Positions 33,735-44,653 of a DNA stretch of 64,000 nt are shown piece after piece; position 1 is the first letter of the stretch, and the number at the start of each line of letters is the position of its first letter. Where the stretch lies: NCBI GenBank assembly GCA_946902875.1, contig OX336340.1, positions 8,453,739-8,517,738 on the forward strand, in the 5' to 3' direction. Source of the DNA: Nematopogon swammerdamellus (taxonomy: Eukaryota > Arthropoda > Insecta > Lepidoptera > Adelidae). Under the pieces are notes generated by a model. The model searched no databases. It was not told where the DNA came from and was given only the letters and a program-made list of their open reading frames with translations. Position numbers and translations under genes: made by a program.

Positions 33735-33975
33735 CCCTCCTTACCTTACTAGGTGGTAGGGTTCATCCCGCCCGGGTTGGTACCACCACACTGAATGAAA
33801 CGTCGGTCGAAATGGCTATGTAAATAGTTAGTGTTTTCCGCCCAGTTCAGTGTAGCCGACATGAAATGAAGGGAAGCTCTAACATGGCATCTAGTTCACC
33901 CGGTGTTATGGGCTGACATCACGGATGTTGTAGGTGATGTAGCCAATCGTGTCAGTTTCCATAAAAAAAAAACAC
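33735..33975 (+). mobile_element. SINE family S2, 5'-truncated (plus)
   Basis: CTTACTAGGTGGTAGGGTTC, CGTCGGTCGAAATGGCTATG, GCCGACATGAAATGAAGGGA, GTTGTAGGTGATGTAGCC and a poly-A tail at 33962-33970. Closest to the copy at 23640-24120, sharing the ATGAAATGAAGGGAAGC variant. Confidence 0.8.
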
Positions 33976-33979
33976 TTAA

Positions 33980-35540
33980 TTCATTTCAATGAAAACTAGG
34001 ATGAATAGGTTTTCCCTCTGACGCAACAGTTTAGTTGGATTATTCTTCATATTTTCACCAGTACCTAATAAAAATTGAGATAAACAAATAACATTGTATA
34101 ATTAACGAGACAAACTGTTATGCGGGGGTGAAATTGGCTGTGCCTGAGTCTCCGGCCTAGAGCTCAGTCAACCAATCTGTCTATCTTACAAAATAAAAAA
34201 TAGAAACTCAATTCAGATGAATTAGTCTTGAAAGAGAGCATATTGCTACGGTCCTGCCAACTGCCAATGCCCAGCCTGTATGCAGCGAGCCCTCTTCAAG
34301 TATTCACGAACAGCGCACAAGTGACTGATGGCTTCGGAAATACTAAGTTCACCTAGATAGGTCGGTTGAGCGAGTTTCCTGCAACTTTGACTTATTTCAT
34401 AATTTGCCTTTTGAGACTGACTCAACTCGACGTGACTAGCAACTAGCCACGTTTTATGAAGACGAAAAATATTACATACTCTGTACGAAAACAAAATCAG
34501 TAAGTTTGAACGATTTTATTCTAATTTCTTTGATGTGAAGATTGAATATAATGACTTACACGCTTTATAATGAGTTTTCTCGCGCATTTTCTTTATTTGT
34601 TCCCCAAATAATACCTAAGAAAAATACAGTGTGGCAAAATGATCCGTTCGCGCCGGTGGTGGTGGTGGCGGAAGGTCTAGTTTCGTCAACAAAGCATTTT
34701 GTGCCGAGTGGCGTGATGCGCGTGCGCATACATTAGGTCCAGTTTAGATAGCAGAGAACTAAGTGCCTTGAAAGAGTAAAACCTACATATTATAATTTGT
34801 ATTTCTTATCTATTGCACTTTGTTGTTTATTGTATAATTTCATCCATAGGTAGGTAACCTACGCTTGGACATGTCGAAAATTCGGCCAGTTCTAAATTCA
34901 ATGCACTTAAATGCTTATTACTAGATGTTGGCTTAAATTATACTGTTGATCCAAATATTTAAATCTTGACATCTGAATACAAGGAAAGATATTTTAATTG
35001 GTACCTACGTTTAGGAAAGAATGCTTTCACGACCTGCTCCAAATGCGTTTAAAGTTAAGTACGGCAACGAAACGGACGCACGCCAGAGAGAATGTGTACA
35101 ATAATTCCATGCATAGACTGTGCCAATTTCCTCTTGGAAAGTCCCTCTCAGTTACAAAAGAAATATTTCTCTTCACAGTTACTTACTAAAGACGCGACGA
35201 AATACACGAGAAATAGTCTAACGGTATCGTTAACTTTGTTAATACGAGCTCTCAGCTACGCTCGCCTCGTAACTTGTAACAGTCCGCTTTAAAAGTGGAA
35301 ATATATCTCCGTGGAACCGTACCTTATAAACTTATGCATACTTCGCCTCCTTTTTAGTTTAGACTCGCAATAAACGAATGTATGTGACGAGGTTCTAAAG
35401 ATTGTCTGCTCTGTTAGAGCCGACTGAACGCAGACAATTCAAGTAAAAACAATTTAAACTTTCTGCCTTATGAATCTTCCGTTTGGAGGAGTTTGGGGAT
35501 CCACTTACACACGGCGGGTACTATCTATACCACAGCCTAG
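33980..35540. other. Spacer without recognised gene
   Basis: A GGGGGTGAAATTGGCTGTGC block (34125-34145) recurs inverted at 26848-26868. A GGTGGTGGTGGTGG triplet run lies at 34655-34667. The minus-strand frame 34246-34494 has no recognisable motif. Confidence 0.4.
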
Positions 35541-35545
35541 ATGTC

Positions 35546-35827
35546 CTATATGACAGCCTGAATGTCGTTCCACTGATCGACACACCGATACACCAAGCAA
35601 AATTGTAAAGAAAATTGTTGTTGAAAATTTTCTAATTTGGCCAGTCCATTGGTGATCGCCCCCAGTACGATCTTGAGGAGCACGTCTGAAAACTCTTGAG
35701 CGTGAGTTTTGCCACCAAGTTTAGCCCGCATATTTTGCGTGAAGCGCGATTTCAGTACTCCCGGCCATAGTACAGACCATTTGAGGCAGGCGTTCACCTC
35801 AACTGTCCAGGTGCCCCGAGTCACCAC
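35546..35827 (-). CDS. Unassigned 93-codon ORF (possible exon or relic)
   Basis: An open minus-strand frame with protein-like composition: TWTVEVNACLKWSVLWPGVL early, then KTHAQEFSDVLLKIVLGAIT and an ENFQQQFSLQF stretch. The first in-frame start is uncertain, since an upstream GTG/ATG choice is ambiguous. No domain is recognised and no splice sites are convincing. Could be a host exon, a processed pseudogene piece, or chance. Confidence 0.25.
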   Translation of the reverse strand: MVTRGTWTVEVNACLKWSVLWPGVLKSRFTQNMRAKLGGKTHAQEFSDVLLKIVLGAITNGLAKLENFQQQFSLQFCLVYRCVDQWNDIQAVI

Positions 35828-35909
35828 CGGCGACGTCTGGCGACTGCATCACCGCAAAAGAGAACTTTCGGAAAGGTGATCGTTTGACCGTACAGCCAAG
35901 TCTTTAGTA

Positions 35910-36310
35910 TTTTATTTTTATTGAAAGCGCGATGTATGGTGCCGAAGTACCCATAAGGTGTCTAACGGCGCCCATGGACATTCGGTCGTATGCGAGGGTT
36001 GCGAATGCAATGCCCGCCCGACAGGTGCCCATTCATTCCCTCTTGAAGGACTCAAGACTGTACCTGGGGGGAAATATTCCTATATCCCCCCCCCCCCCCC
36101 CCTTCCGCAGGAGAGCGTTCCAGAGTTTACCAGTAATGTAGAGGAAAGATCTACAGAATCGATTGGTACGCATCCGCGGTAAGTCCAGTGTGTAGGGGTT
36201 CTCGATCGCAGGACACTTCGGGGTCACCCACTAGTCGCACGGCTCGACGCTGGATCGAGTCAGAAGTGGTACCGGACCTAGCCCAGAACACGGCCTTCAG
36301 CACGAGCACG
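35910..36310 (-). pseudogene. LINE polymerase C-terminus (family A), minus strand
   Basis: The minus-strand frame from ~36290 reads VFWARSGTTSDSIQRRAVRL followed by VGDPE. After a frameshift come RMRTNRFCRSFLYITGKLWN and ALL, then a 17-C homopolymer (36086-36102 on plus), and then the common C-terminal and 3' UTR words. It ends CTTTCAATAAAAATAAAAT (35905-35925, plus-strand complement). QRRAVRLVGDP is a typical thumb-region motif of Jockey/CR1-type RTs. The copy is broken by the homopolymer and a frameshift. Confidence 0.8.
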
Positions 36311-36889
36311 CAAAGTCAAGCTACCGGTCGCGGTGCGTGCTCCCCCCACCAAACCGGACCCGCTCCGTGCTGGCCGTGTTTCCGGACCGGCACCGTGTTT
36401 CGTGTTTGTTGCTAGCACGGCTCGGCACGGCGGGGTCCGCTAGGATTTCATTATGCCACTAAATTATGCTATGCTTTTTTGTCCGGCTGTAATTATTTGT
36501 GTTAGATCATACATAACGACCGTAAAATAAAGAATGAATAACACGTGAGCAAAATTTTCTATTTGTGCACTGTGTGGAATAAGATACCTTTGGATAACCT
36601 TTGGATAACCTTTGGTGGGGAGAATGCATAAAATAATCCTGTTTTCATTTATTTCGTCAATTGAATTTTATTTGTTCTACCTGCTTGCATAAATACGTCG
36701 CTCTGTCGCCGGACACAAACCGGACCTTTCCGTGTCGGCCCGTGCTCGTGCTAGCCCGGCAAAGTCCGGTAGCACGGTCGCCTAGAGCGCGGTCCACCGG
36801 ACTCGAGTCCAACACGCTTTGTGCGTGTCGTATTTCGTGCCCAATATCGACACGGTTACCACCTCTGGATCGAGTCCAGAGGCCGAAGC

Positions 36890-37040
36890 TGGTATTTGGC
36901 AGAGCCATCCCACATATGCGAGCAGTGCGCCAAGCAGGACCTGATCTGCGATTTATGCAAAAGCGGCTTTTGGTCCGGCGTGAAGTACCGTCGCACCTTA
37001 TTGAGTACGCCCAGTTTGCTTGGCCTTCCCCTCCATATGG
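36890..37040 (-). pseudogene. LINE RT thumb-region fragment, minus strand
   Basis: The minus-strand frame spells KLGVLNKVRRYFTPDQKPLL, SQIRSCLAHCSHMWDGSAKY and QLRPLDSIQRW, followed by TAA. This is the region just after the RT catalytic core in Jockey/CR1-type elements (KLGxL..ARxYFTP...Y.AQVRPxxEYCSHLWxGAxxxxLxxLDxVQRR). Its end overlaps in homology with the start of the fragment at 35910-36310, so these are two separate copies rather than one contiguous element. Long open frames on the plus strand here are shadows. Confidence 0.85.
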
Positions 37041-37309
37041 CGATATATGTATGTCGTTCTTGTTCTTCGTGTGCATTTATGTTATCTGTTTTTTTATTTT
37101 TTATAAAATGTTTTTTTTTTGCTTTTCAGGCTCGGACGGTGTAATCACATACTCGACCTGAGTCTATTTTATCCTTTTGCAAAATTAATATCAAGCCTGC
37201 TGGTTTTAGTGTACCTCTGAAATATACTAACTTAATACTGTACCAAAGGTTTTAGTGCTGATTTACTATTTCTCGGCCAATTTTCGAGATGTTCTTTTAT
37301 ACATTATGT

Positions 37310-38080
37310 TATTCCTGGATTCACTATACAAGGTTTCGTGAAAATCCGTTCAGTGATTTTTCCATAATGCCCGTACAGATATACAAACAAATATTTTGAA
37401 AAAACTTTTTTGTTCTATCGAGTGAAGGTTAGTTTGCAGTCTTAGCTTTAATTCTCGTCTATTAAAATTATTATTTTCATGTGCAATTGTGTATTTATGA
37501 ATTACCATTTTGAATTGAGTTTTGTTTACATGACCTTAACTTTTAGATTTTAATTACATGTTTACACGTATCTTTTGCACGTATCGTCGTAGCCAGAGGG
37601 GAGAGTCACACTTAAAACTCTCTAGGTATGTATTGCGTACACTAAATGGTAGCTAAACTTGTTTGGATAACTAAACACTAACATAACATTTAGGCTCAAA
37701 GTGTTCTTAGATTCAGGCTTCGTCTTTAACTTTCAGCTTGACTGCCACAGTCTTACGCCCTTCTACGCTTCGTCTTAGACCCTTTGTGCCCTAAATTATC
37801 TTCACAGAGCATATTGCGAATTAATTTCAATTTCACATTCAAATTTTTTCTAAAAAAAAACATTTAAAGAACCAGAGAAAACTTTAATTTTTTTAGGGTT
37901 CCGTAACTAGCGACCCTTATAAAATCGGTCGGGTGTCTGTCCGTTCGTCCATCCGTCTGTAACAGTCTGTAAGTCCTAAACGGCTTGAGCGATTTTCTAA
38001 AACTTGGAATGTTTATAGATTTCTGGTATGCAACAAAATTTAAGGAATAAGCAAAGTCAGGGGTCCTCAACAATAATTTA
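37310..38080. other. Spacer with eroded repeat words
   Basis: GGTTTCGTGAAAATCCGTTCAGTGATTT (split in two halves at 37331-37359) and GGGTTCCGTAACTAGCGACCC (37900-37920) with CGTCCATCCGTCTGTAACAG are familiar lepidopteran element-tail words. No borders or ORFs. Confidence 0.4.
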
Positions 38081-38605
38081 AGAGGAGCTGCAAAAGTCTA
38101 GTCGAAAATAAAATATTTATTTAATAGGTCGAGTTGTACATAGTAGAATTAAATTTTTTTTGGAAAAATGTTTGACTGTATAAAAAGGTATAGATGGAAA
38201 TATAAAAATAAATTAAATAGTTCGACTATACTATAGTACAATACGTAAAGACGTAAATGCTAAAGGCGTAGATGTAGTGGTTACGGCACAGCAACTGTTT
38301 TGAAGTTGTTTTGAAAAAGAAAAACCACATTCTTCAGAGCTAGTCACGGGCGCGCGGCGCGGTGTGCGAGGAGCGACGCGGGGAAACACGGGCGTAGAAA
38401 TGGCTACGGAACCCTCTAAGTGTGAACAACATTCGCACTTCATAGACTTTTTTATAATTTTCGTAACTTAGCCTTGCATAATGTTTATGTCTGTAAATTG
38501 TTCAATAGGGATAAAAAACTATAGTTCAATGAATACATATTATAAATTATAAAATATTTGTTCATTTATTTACTTCATACTGTTTAATCTTATATTTGAC
38601 AAATT
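38081..38605. other. Spacer without recognised gene
   Basis: A GGGCGCGCGGCGCGGTGTGCG GC patch (38348-38368) sits in AT-rich sequence. Nothing coding is supported. Confidence 0.4.
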
Positions 38606-38611
38606 ATAATT

Positions 38612-38910
38612 ACTTTAACCAAAATTATTAAATGTATTAATGTCTTCCACCTCTGCAAACTCCCCCACCATACCCAAAACACTATCCGCATTGCCCCTGT
38701 GAATACCCAGACCTATTCGCTGGAGAAAGAAGAATTTGGCGCGGCGACGCAACGGCCCCTCGGCGGCGGCGGCGGCGCGGTCGCCCAACTTTTCGATCAA
38801 CAACTTGCCGAGCTGATCAGAAAAGCATTTTGCGTCGGGAGACCACACGCCAAGAGTTTCCACGGCGAAGGCTAAAAACTCAAAGGAGCTACACGAGCTA
38901 GAATATTTTT
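38612..38910 (-). pseudogene. LINE polymerase C-terminal fragment, minus strand
   Basis: The minus-strand frame reads SSFEFLAFAVETLGVWSPDA and later RIGLGIHRGNADSVLGMV, stopping near 38615. The spacing between the motifs is enlarged by a GCC-type triplet expansion that adds a run of alanines (DRAAAAAEGPLRRRAK). Same family as the copy at 21354-21584. Confidence 0.75.
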
Positions 38911-39039
38911 CAAAGCCGGCTAAGCTAAATATAAAAATATAAAAAAAAAATTATAAATAAATTTATCCTTAATTTATGATAGCAACAATGACGTACAAGT
39001 TTTTGGACGAATTTCACAAATCTATTTTATTTTATTTAA

Positions 39040-39270
39040 AACTAACTTTTGACCGAGGCTTCGCTTCGAGTAACTTTTTGCTCACAGCTCAGCCCGCCGA
39101 TGAAGTAGCGTTATGATTTATAGCCTAAAATTATCGAAGAATTATAGAAGTGATGAATGTAACTGTTTGTGATTAAGTGATTCTCAAGTTATAAGAATAT
39201 TCATATATGACGTACTTTACATGACCGCCGGTCAACCGTAGAAACTTCGCTTTATTTATTAGGATAGTAG
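39040..39270 (-). mobile_element. Dispersed element remnant (pair with 22743-23070)
   Basis: GAGGCTTCGCTTCGAGTAAC, TTTTTGCTCACAGCTCAG, TTATAGCCTAAAATTATCG and CTTCGCTTTATTTATTAGGA share order with the other copy. The ends are eroded. Confidence 0.5.
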
Positions 39271-39274
39271 AAAC

Positions 39275-40456
39275 ATAGATAGATAGTACTACATAAAATT
39301 GTAGTATCTCTCAGAGCAGCGATCGGAGGCCGTCTGCGTGACGCGATTTCTTACTCTGTGTAGTATGTAGTCATGATACTGTAATTGTACAGAATGTATG
39401 TTCTATTATTCAATTTTAAAAAAGGAAAAAAAAATTCACTCTTCCTAAAATTTGTATGCAAATTGCAAAGATAGAATTTCCTGAAACATCTCAAGTAAAG
39501 TAAATATCAGTAATTTGTTATCCTCCTGTATATACAAAGCATTAGTTTATTTCTAGCCGAAAAAAATGTAATAGAGTTTTAGAGATCCATAATTTGTGTA
39601 ACATTTGTGATACTTTAATGAATGATACTAGATGTAAACGAAGATTAAAGAGGTCCTCAATTCACATCAATGTTTCATTCTGGTTCACAATGCTGACTAC
39701 TCAATCACTGAATTATGTATTGCGCTGAGCCCAGGTAGTCTGTTTGTATAGGCGATCGATCTATAAATAACATGCTAATTTTTTTCTTCAATGAGACTGA
39801 ATTTTAATGGCTGTGGAGGATTTGGACGGGGGATGGCTCATAATATTTATGGAGGACAATTTCAGTCAGTTCACACCTAAACATGCACCATACCCGATTA
39901 TTTTGTTATACTGGTATAGCCAGTTGCTCGCTCGGTATTTTCAGATTATAACCTGACATGATTGGCTAGACTTGCGAAACGTATGAGCTCAGCATTACAC
40001 GATGCACTCTTCAAACTAGTTCATTTACTGTGTAAGTTAGTAGAAAGTTTAATTACCACCTATGTATGTGTTTAATTAATTGCTGACCGAATCTTCAGTA
40101 ACCATAAAGACAATGTATATAGACCTGTATTTGTAGATTTATTTTATTTTATTAGTATATAGATAATTATTTATTTATAATTAATTTTGAAAATAGTTCA
40201 CTTTTTAATAATTATTCTTCATTAGTAAAAAAAATATCCTAGAGATATATTTTCTAGCTATGGATTCACGGGCATTATTGTATCTTACAGGATACCTAAT
40301 TTCAAATGCGGAAGTTATTATAATCGGAACGGCCCAGATATTCAAATGGTAGGTAATTATGTTTTGACCTAAATAAAACCATTATTTTAAGAACTGCCCG
40401 ATTAATGTAGGATCGATAGACTAGTTACTTTCCGTTTCATTGTTACAAGATTATGA
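39275..40456. other. AT-rich unique sequence flanking the LTR element
   Basis: No repeat boundary or coding frame. It serves as the left flank for testing an empty site of the large element. Confidence 0.5.
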
Positions 40457-40460
40457 GTTT
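40457..40460. repeat. Target-site duplication GTTT (left)
   Basis: GTTT immediately precedes the TGTGATGG start of the left LTR and recurs at 63742-63745, immediately after the right LTR. Four bp is usual for Ty3/Gypsy-like integrases. In a T-rich context the match is modest evidence alone. Confidence 0.7.
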
Positions 40461-40719
40461 TGTGATGGAATCACACAAGGTAAAAAGATAAATATATAGC
40501 CAATAGTAATACAAAGCTAAATTATAGAACATTAAAACGTTTCATTAACAAAATAATTTATATTACAATTTAACTAATCACCTAATAAATTCAATCGTGA
40601 CTGCACACTCCACTAAGAAATAAAATGGCGCGAACGGCCATTACAATACGACGCGCAATTAGACAAACAAGAAATATAATAACATCAGTTGGTTCGCATA
40701 TAAAACACTATAGAGCGCC

Positions 40720-40925
40720 GAGGCGGGGAAGGTAGCATGAGGTAATCCTGACACGCGGTGAGAGGGGAACAAGACATGGGCGCGTACGAAACGGCGGAGA
40801 GGTGAGGTAAGAAGGCGCGCGTCTTGCGGGCGCGGGGTCAGAGATCGCGGTATCATCACGCCGTTTGAGCGCGGCATGAGGTAGCGAGTCAAGGAGCGCG
40901 AGTAGTGATTATTTCGCTGCGAGTT
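40720..40925. repeat. GC-rich block of U3, first copy
   Basis: It contains GAGGTAAGAAGGCGCGCG, CTTGCGGGCGCGGGGTCAGA and TATCATCACGCCGTTTGAGC. Related GC-rich sequence is at 41779-41935 in the same LTR, and a clear relative lies in the interior at 47625-47720. Confidence 0.65.
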
Positions 40926-40952
40926 GTTAGTATGAAAGAATGAATTATTGTC

Positions 40953-41550
40953 AAGACACGATCGTGACACGCTCATACTGCGGGGCCACCGTACGTTTTG
41001 TTCCTATGTGTCAGAAACGTGACAAGCTCATACTAATAATTTATTTTTATTTCCATACTAAATTTGTGTCAGGACACGAATGTGACACGGCCATACTACG
41101 AGGCCGCCGTTCGATTTGTTCCTGCATGACACAACCGTGTCCAGCACATACTAATTAATCTAATTTTATCTCCATACTAAAATAGTATCAGGACACGAAT
41201 GTGACACGGCCATACTACGAGGCCACCGTTCGATTTGTTCGAGCGTGTCACAACCGTGTCCAGCCCATACTAAAAATTAAATTCTATCTCCATACGAAAT
41301 TTCGCTCTGTGACACGAACGTGTCACGGCCATACTACGAGGCAACCGAGCGTTTTGTTCCTGCGTGTCAAGAACGTGTCACGGCCATACTAAGAGGGCGC
41401 CGTTCGATTTGTTCCTGCGTGTCCGATTCGTGTCGAGTCCATACTAATGATTCAATTTAATCTCCATACTAAATTCGTGTCAGGACACGAATGTGACACG
41501 GCCATACTATGAGGTCGCTGGTCTATTTGTTCCTGCGTGTCTGGAATCTG
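40953..41550. repeat. U3 dyad-rich tandem array
   Basis: About seven diverged units contain GTGACACGGCCATACTACGA, CCGTTCGATTTGTTCCTGCG, TGTCA and CCATACTAA. Several junctions are palindromic, the best being GTGACACGAACGTGTCAC (41309-41326), a perfect 8-bp-arm dyad with AA at the centre. Two to three more units occur at 42405-42675 just upstream of the promoter. Such repeated dyads resemble clustered binding sites for a dimeric protein, but no factor can be named. Confidence 0.75.
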
Positions 41551-42404
41551 GACATGACGGAGTTTATGGGAATTTGAAGTTTCGTGATCTCTGTGAAGAT
41601 ATCGCACAGGGTCTAAAATTATTTTAATAATTATTTATTAATGATTCAAACTAATACACTAAACATTTTATAAAGGGAAGAGTATATAAACAAAGTACCA
41701 GTTATTAAACAAAAACATAAAATAAAACAAAACAACGTTTCATTGAGTATGACGCCAACATTCAAATAAATATCCGTTGGAGCGTGCGCGCGGGGCGGAG
41801 AGAGGTATGAGGTAAACAAGACAAGGGGTGAGGTATTACCGAGCTGCGGGCGCGCGTGGGCCGCGGGGCGAGGCGGAGCGACCTGAGGTAATTTGTCAAG
41901 CGGTGCGGGAGGGGTTTTCGTTAAGCGGTGTTAGTATGAAGGAATGGTTTCGTGTCCTGACATGAATAAAACACGACGATGGTAAGGAGATTTCGATTGG
42001 TTTCTGCGTGTCCAGGTTCCGTACATGAATAGTATTATCAAACACGGAAGATGGTATCACGCATGTACAGGAATTAATATATAGACAATAAGAAAACTAA
42101 CAACTTGGAACGTTAGCATTTTAAATGAAAATACTCGAAGAATATAGACGATATTAAACAAAAATATATAAATAAAACACTCCGTTATGGCGCTAAAAGT
42201 CGATTTATTAATAGAGCACATGTAATAACATCAATTAATTTATATAACAAAAGCAACAGTTCTCTGCATGCGGAGATGCACAATGGGTGCGGGGAAGTGG
42301 TGTTAAAACCCCCGAAGTAGAGGTAAATCGCATCGCTGACGAGCGAAACAGCTTTAGGTACCATGTGGAAGGTACGAAGAGGGTTTGTTTTCCCTCCAAA
42401 ATCG

Positions 42405-42675
42405 AATTTATATCGTGTCACAAACGTGTCCAGTTCATACTAAAAACATAAAATTATCCTCCATACAAAATTACGAGTCCGGACAGAAACGTGACACGGC
42501 CATACTACGAGGCAGCCGATCGATTTGTTCCTGCGTGACACAAACGTGTCCAGCCCATACTAAAAATCGAAATTCAATCTCCATACAAAATCGCGCTCCG
42601 TGACACGAACGTGTCATGGCCATACTAGGAGGCCACCGTTCGATTTGTTCCTGCGTGTCAGGATTGTGACACGAG
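42405..42675. repeat. Promoter-proximal U3 dyad array
   Basis: Same units as at 40953-41550 (GAAACGTGACACGGCCATAC, GATTTGTTCCTGCG, CACGAACGTGTCATGG), ending 8 bp before the TATA box. Confidence 0.75.
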
Positions 42676-42682
42676 GAAAGAT

Positions 42683-42748
42683 TATAAAAGGAGAGGGAGG
42701 GGAGCGTGGGGAGTTCAGTCTGTTTTGGGAGTCGAAGGAGACGGTCGT
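42683..42748 (+). promoter_or_regulatory. LTR core promoter: TATA box, arthropod initiator, DPE-like word
   Basis: TATAAAAG begins at 42683. TCAGTC at 42715-42720 fits the arthropod initiator with A+1 at 42717, 34 nt downstream of the first T of the TATA box. GGTCGT at 42743-42748 matches the DPE consensus but sits one base early (+27). A purine-rich GGAGAGGGAGGGGAGCG lies between TATA and Inr. It defines the probable U3/R boundary. The 3' LTR carries the same promoter at 61048-61113. Confidence 0.75.
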
Positions 42749-42766
42749 GCGTATTTAGCGAGAGCC

Positions 42767-42781
42767 CAGGTACGAAAGTTA
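42767..42781 (+). promoter_or_regulatory. Candidate splice donor in the R leader
   Basis: CAG|GTACGA lies 53 nt after the inferred start. The 16-mer CCAGGTACGAAAGTTA recurs exactly at 45607-45622, downstream of the primer-binding site. Confidence 0.4.
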
Positions 42782-42784
42782 GTA

Positions 42785-42903
42785 CGGCTTCGCTCGCGTG
42801 AGTTTTCGAATAAGTTCGGGAAAGAAGTATCGCTCGGCTTCGCTCGCGTGTATTTTCGATTGGGTTTTCCTAGTGAATAATTTCACTCGGCTTCGCTCGC
42901 GTG
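42785..42903 (+). repeat. Triplicate CGGCTTCGCTCGCGTG motif
   Basis: The exact 16-mer occurs at 42785-42800, 42835-42850 and 42888-42903 (spacings 50 and 53), each followed by a TTTTCGA/TTTTTGA block. It is the same word as the reverse complement of the Helitron 3' ends elsewhere in the window (e.g. 17909-17926). Confidence 0.9.
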
Positions 42904-42980
42904 TATTTTTGATTGGGTTTTCTTAGTAAATGAATTTGGTAAAAAACCCCGGTGATTGAAATTAGTTTAATTTCGTGAAT

Positions 42981-43920
42981 ATTAGTGTGGGAATTTCTGT
43001 AAAGCTTTCGGAGTTGCAAATGAAGGTTGAGCTGGATTTTGTAATTTTGGGGGTGATATAGGGGTTTTCAACTAGTTTTACGGAAAATATTTTGGATGTT
43101 CTTTTTGAGCCTTTTGAGTTCTGGATGAAGGTCGAGCTGGATTCTGGAATCTTGACTGGTGATGGAAGGACTTCCAAAGAACTTTTACAATGACACTATG
43201 TCCGAACTGGCCTACCATGAGGACTGGTACATTGGGAAGGTTTTCTTAGTTCATAAATGATTTTGTAAAAACCGGTGAATAAAGTTTGTTTGTTTCGTAA
43301 ATTTTAGTGTGGGAATTTCTGTAAAGCTTTCGGAGTTGCAAATGAAGGTTGAGCTGGATTTTGTAATTTTGGGGGTGATATAGGGGTTTTCAACTAGTTT
43401 TACGGAAAATATTTTGGATGTTCTTTTTGAGCCTTTTGAGTTCTGGATGAAGGTCGAGCTGGATTCTGGAATCTTGACTGGTGATGGAAGGACTTCCAAA
43501 GAACTTTTACAATGACACTATGTCCGAACTGGCCTACCATGAGGACAGGTACATTGGGAAGGTTTTATTTTATATTAAAATATAATGGACTGTGACCTGA
43601 TCATAAATTTCACGTACATAAAGGAAGTCAGTGAATAGAGTTTGTTTGATTCGTGAATTTTAGTGTGGGAATTTCTGTAAAGCTTTCGGAGTTGCAAATG
43701 AAGGTTGAGCTGGATTTTGTAATTTTGGGGGTGATATAGGAATTTTCAACTAGGTTGCGAATTATATTTTGGATGTTCTTTTTGAGCCTTTTGAGTTCTG
43801 GATGAAGGTTGAGCTGGATTCTGGAATCTTGACTGGTGATGGAAGGATTTCCAAAGAACTTTTACAATGACACTATGTCCGAACTGGCCTGCCATGAGGA
43901 CTAGTACATTGGGAAGGTAT
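42981..43920 (+). repeat. Three ~264-bp tandem-type repeats in R
   Basis: Cores 42981-43244, 43302-43565 and 43657-43920 are nearly identical, with period 322 then 356 because linkers differ. Landmarks are GTGTGGGAATTTCTGTAAAG, GATGAAGGTCGAGCTGGATT and CACTATGTCCGAACTGGCCT. Each core has an internal half-repeat (GATGAAGG...GAGCTGGATT twice). Short minus-strand frames recur in each unit (82, 71 codons) only because the DNA is repeated. Confidence 0.9.
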
Positions 43921-44653
43921 TTTAAAATATAGAGAAGATTAAAAGAAACAAAACCCGATCTTTAAATTCGTAAATCATACGTATATAAGAGTGTTTGAAC
44001 CACGCGTAATTATTAAAAAATATGTCGAATTTAAATATGTAAAATCAGTGGTTTTACCGTATTTTGATATAAAAGTATATTTTTATTAAGTGTTAACTTC
44101 GCGATTAGATTCAGTGGCGGGTGTTGTGGTTTCGTTTGAATTTATTGTTTTACGCTATTCTATTTGTAATGGTGTTTTATTTAAGGTGATTTTAGTGAAT
44201 CGTGTCAGACCGGTTAGGATAGTGGAATTCAAAGGTAAATTTTGTAATATATATGCATATGCAACATACTGGCTAGTTACGTTTTAGGACGTAGGGAGAT
44301 TGCGTAAATCAGGTTTAAATATACCTGTATAGGTTATGTAGATTATGACCAGCACACCATTTTAATAAACCCTTAAGAAAATATTCCTAATTGATTTCGG
44401 TGAAAGGTGGACCCCTGACCGCATCATTTGGAATAAAACAATTTCTGTAGGTATATCAATAGATAGCCACAGAAATATAAACCATAACATATACACTATA
44501 CACGCACAATTAAAAGCATACACTTATGCCTTTAGGGAGGACAAAAGAATATCTTTTGAACTCCAACATAACACTACGAGATTAAATTGGTAAATCTGTC
44601 TGAAGATGTATATTTTGTACAGATCAGAAAACGGGGACTCCTAGGGACAAATA

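Noticed and set aside
36661..37161. 166-codon plus-strand ORF
   Set aside because: The minus strand carries unmistakable LINE RT motifs; the plus frame is a shadow and ends in AT-rich sequence.
42743..42748. Firm DPE call
   Set aside because: The GGTCGT word starts at +27, not +28, so it is reported only as DPE-like.
42962..43499. Repeated minus-strand ORF family (71-82 codons) in the LTR
   Set aside because: Recurs only because the DNA block is triplicated; no ribosomal, splice or motif support.
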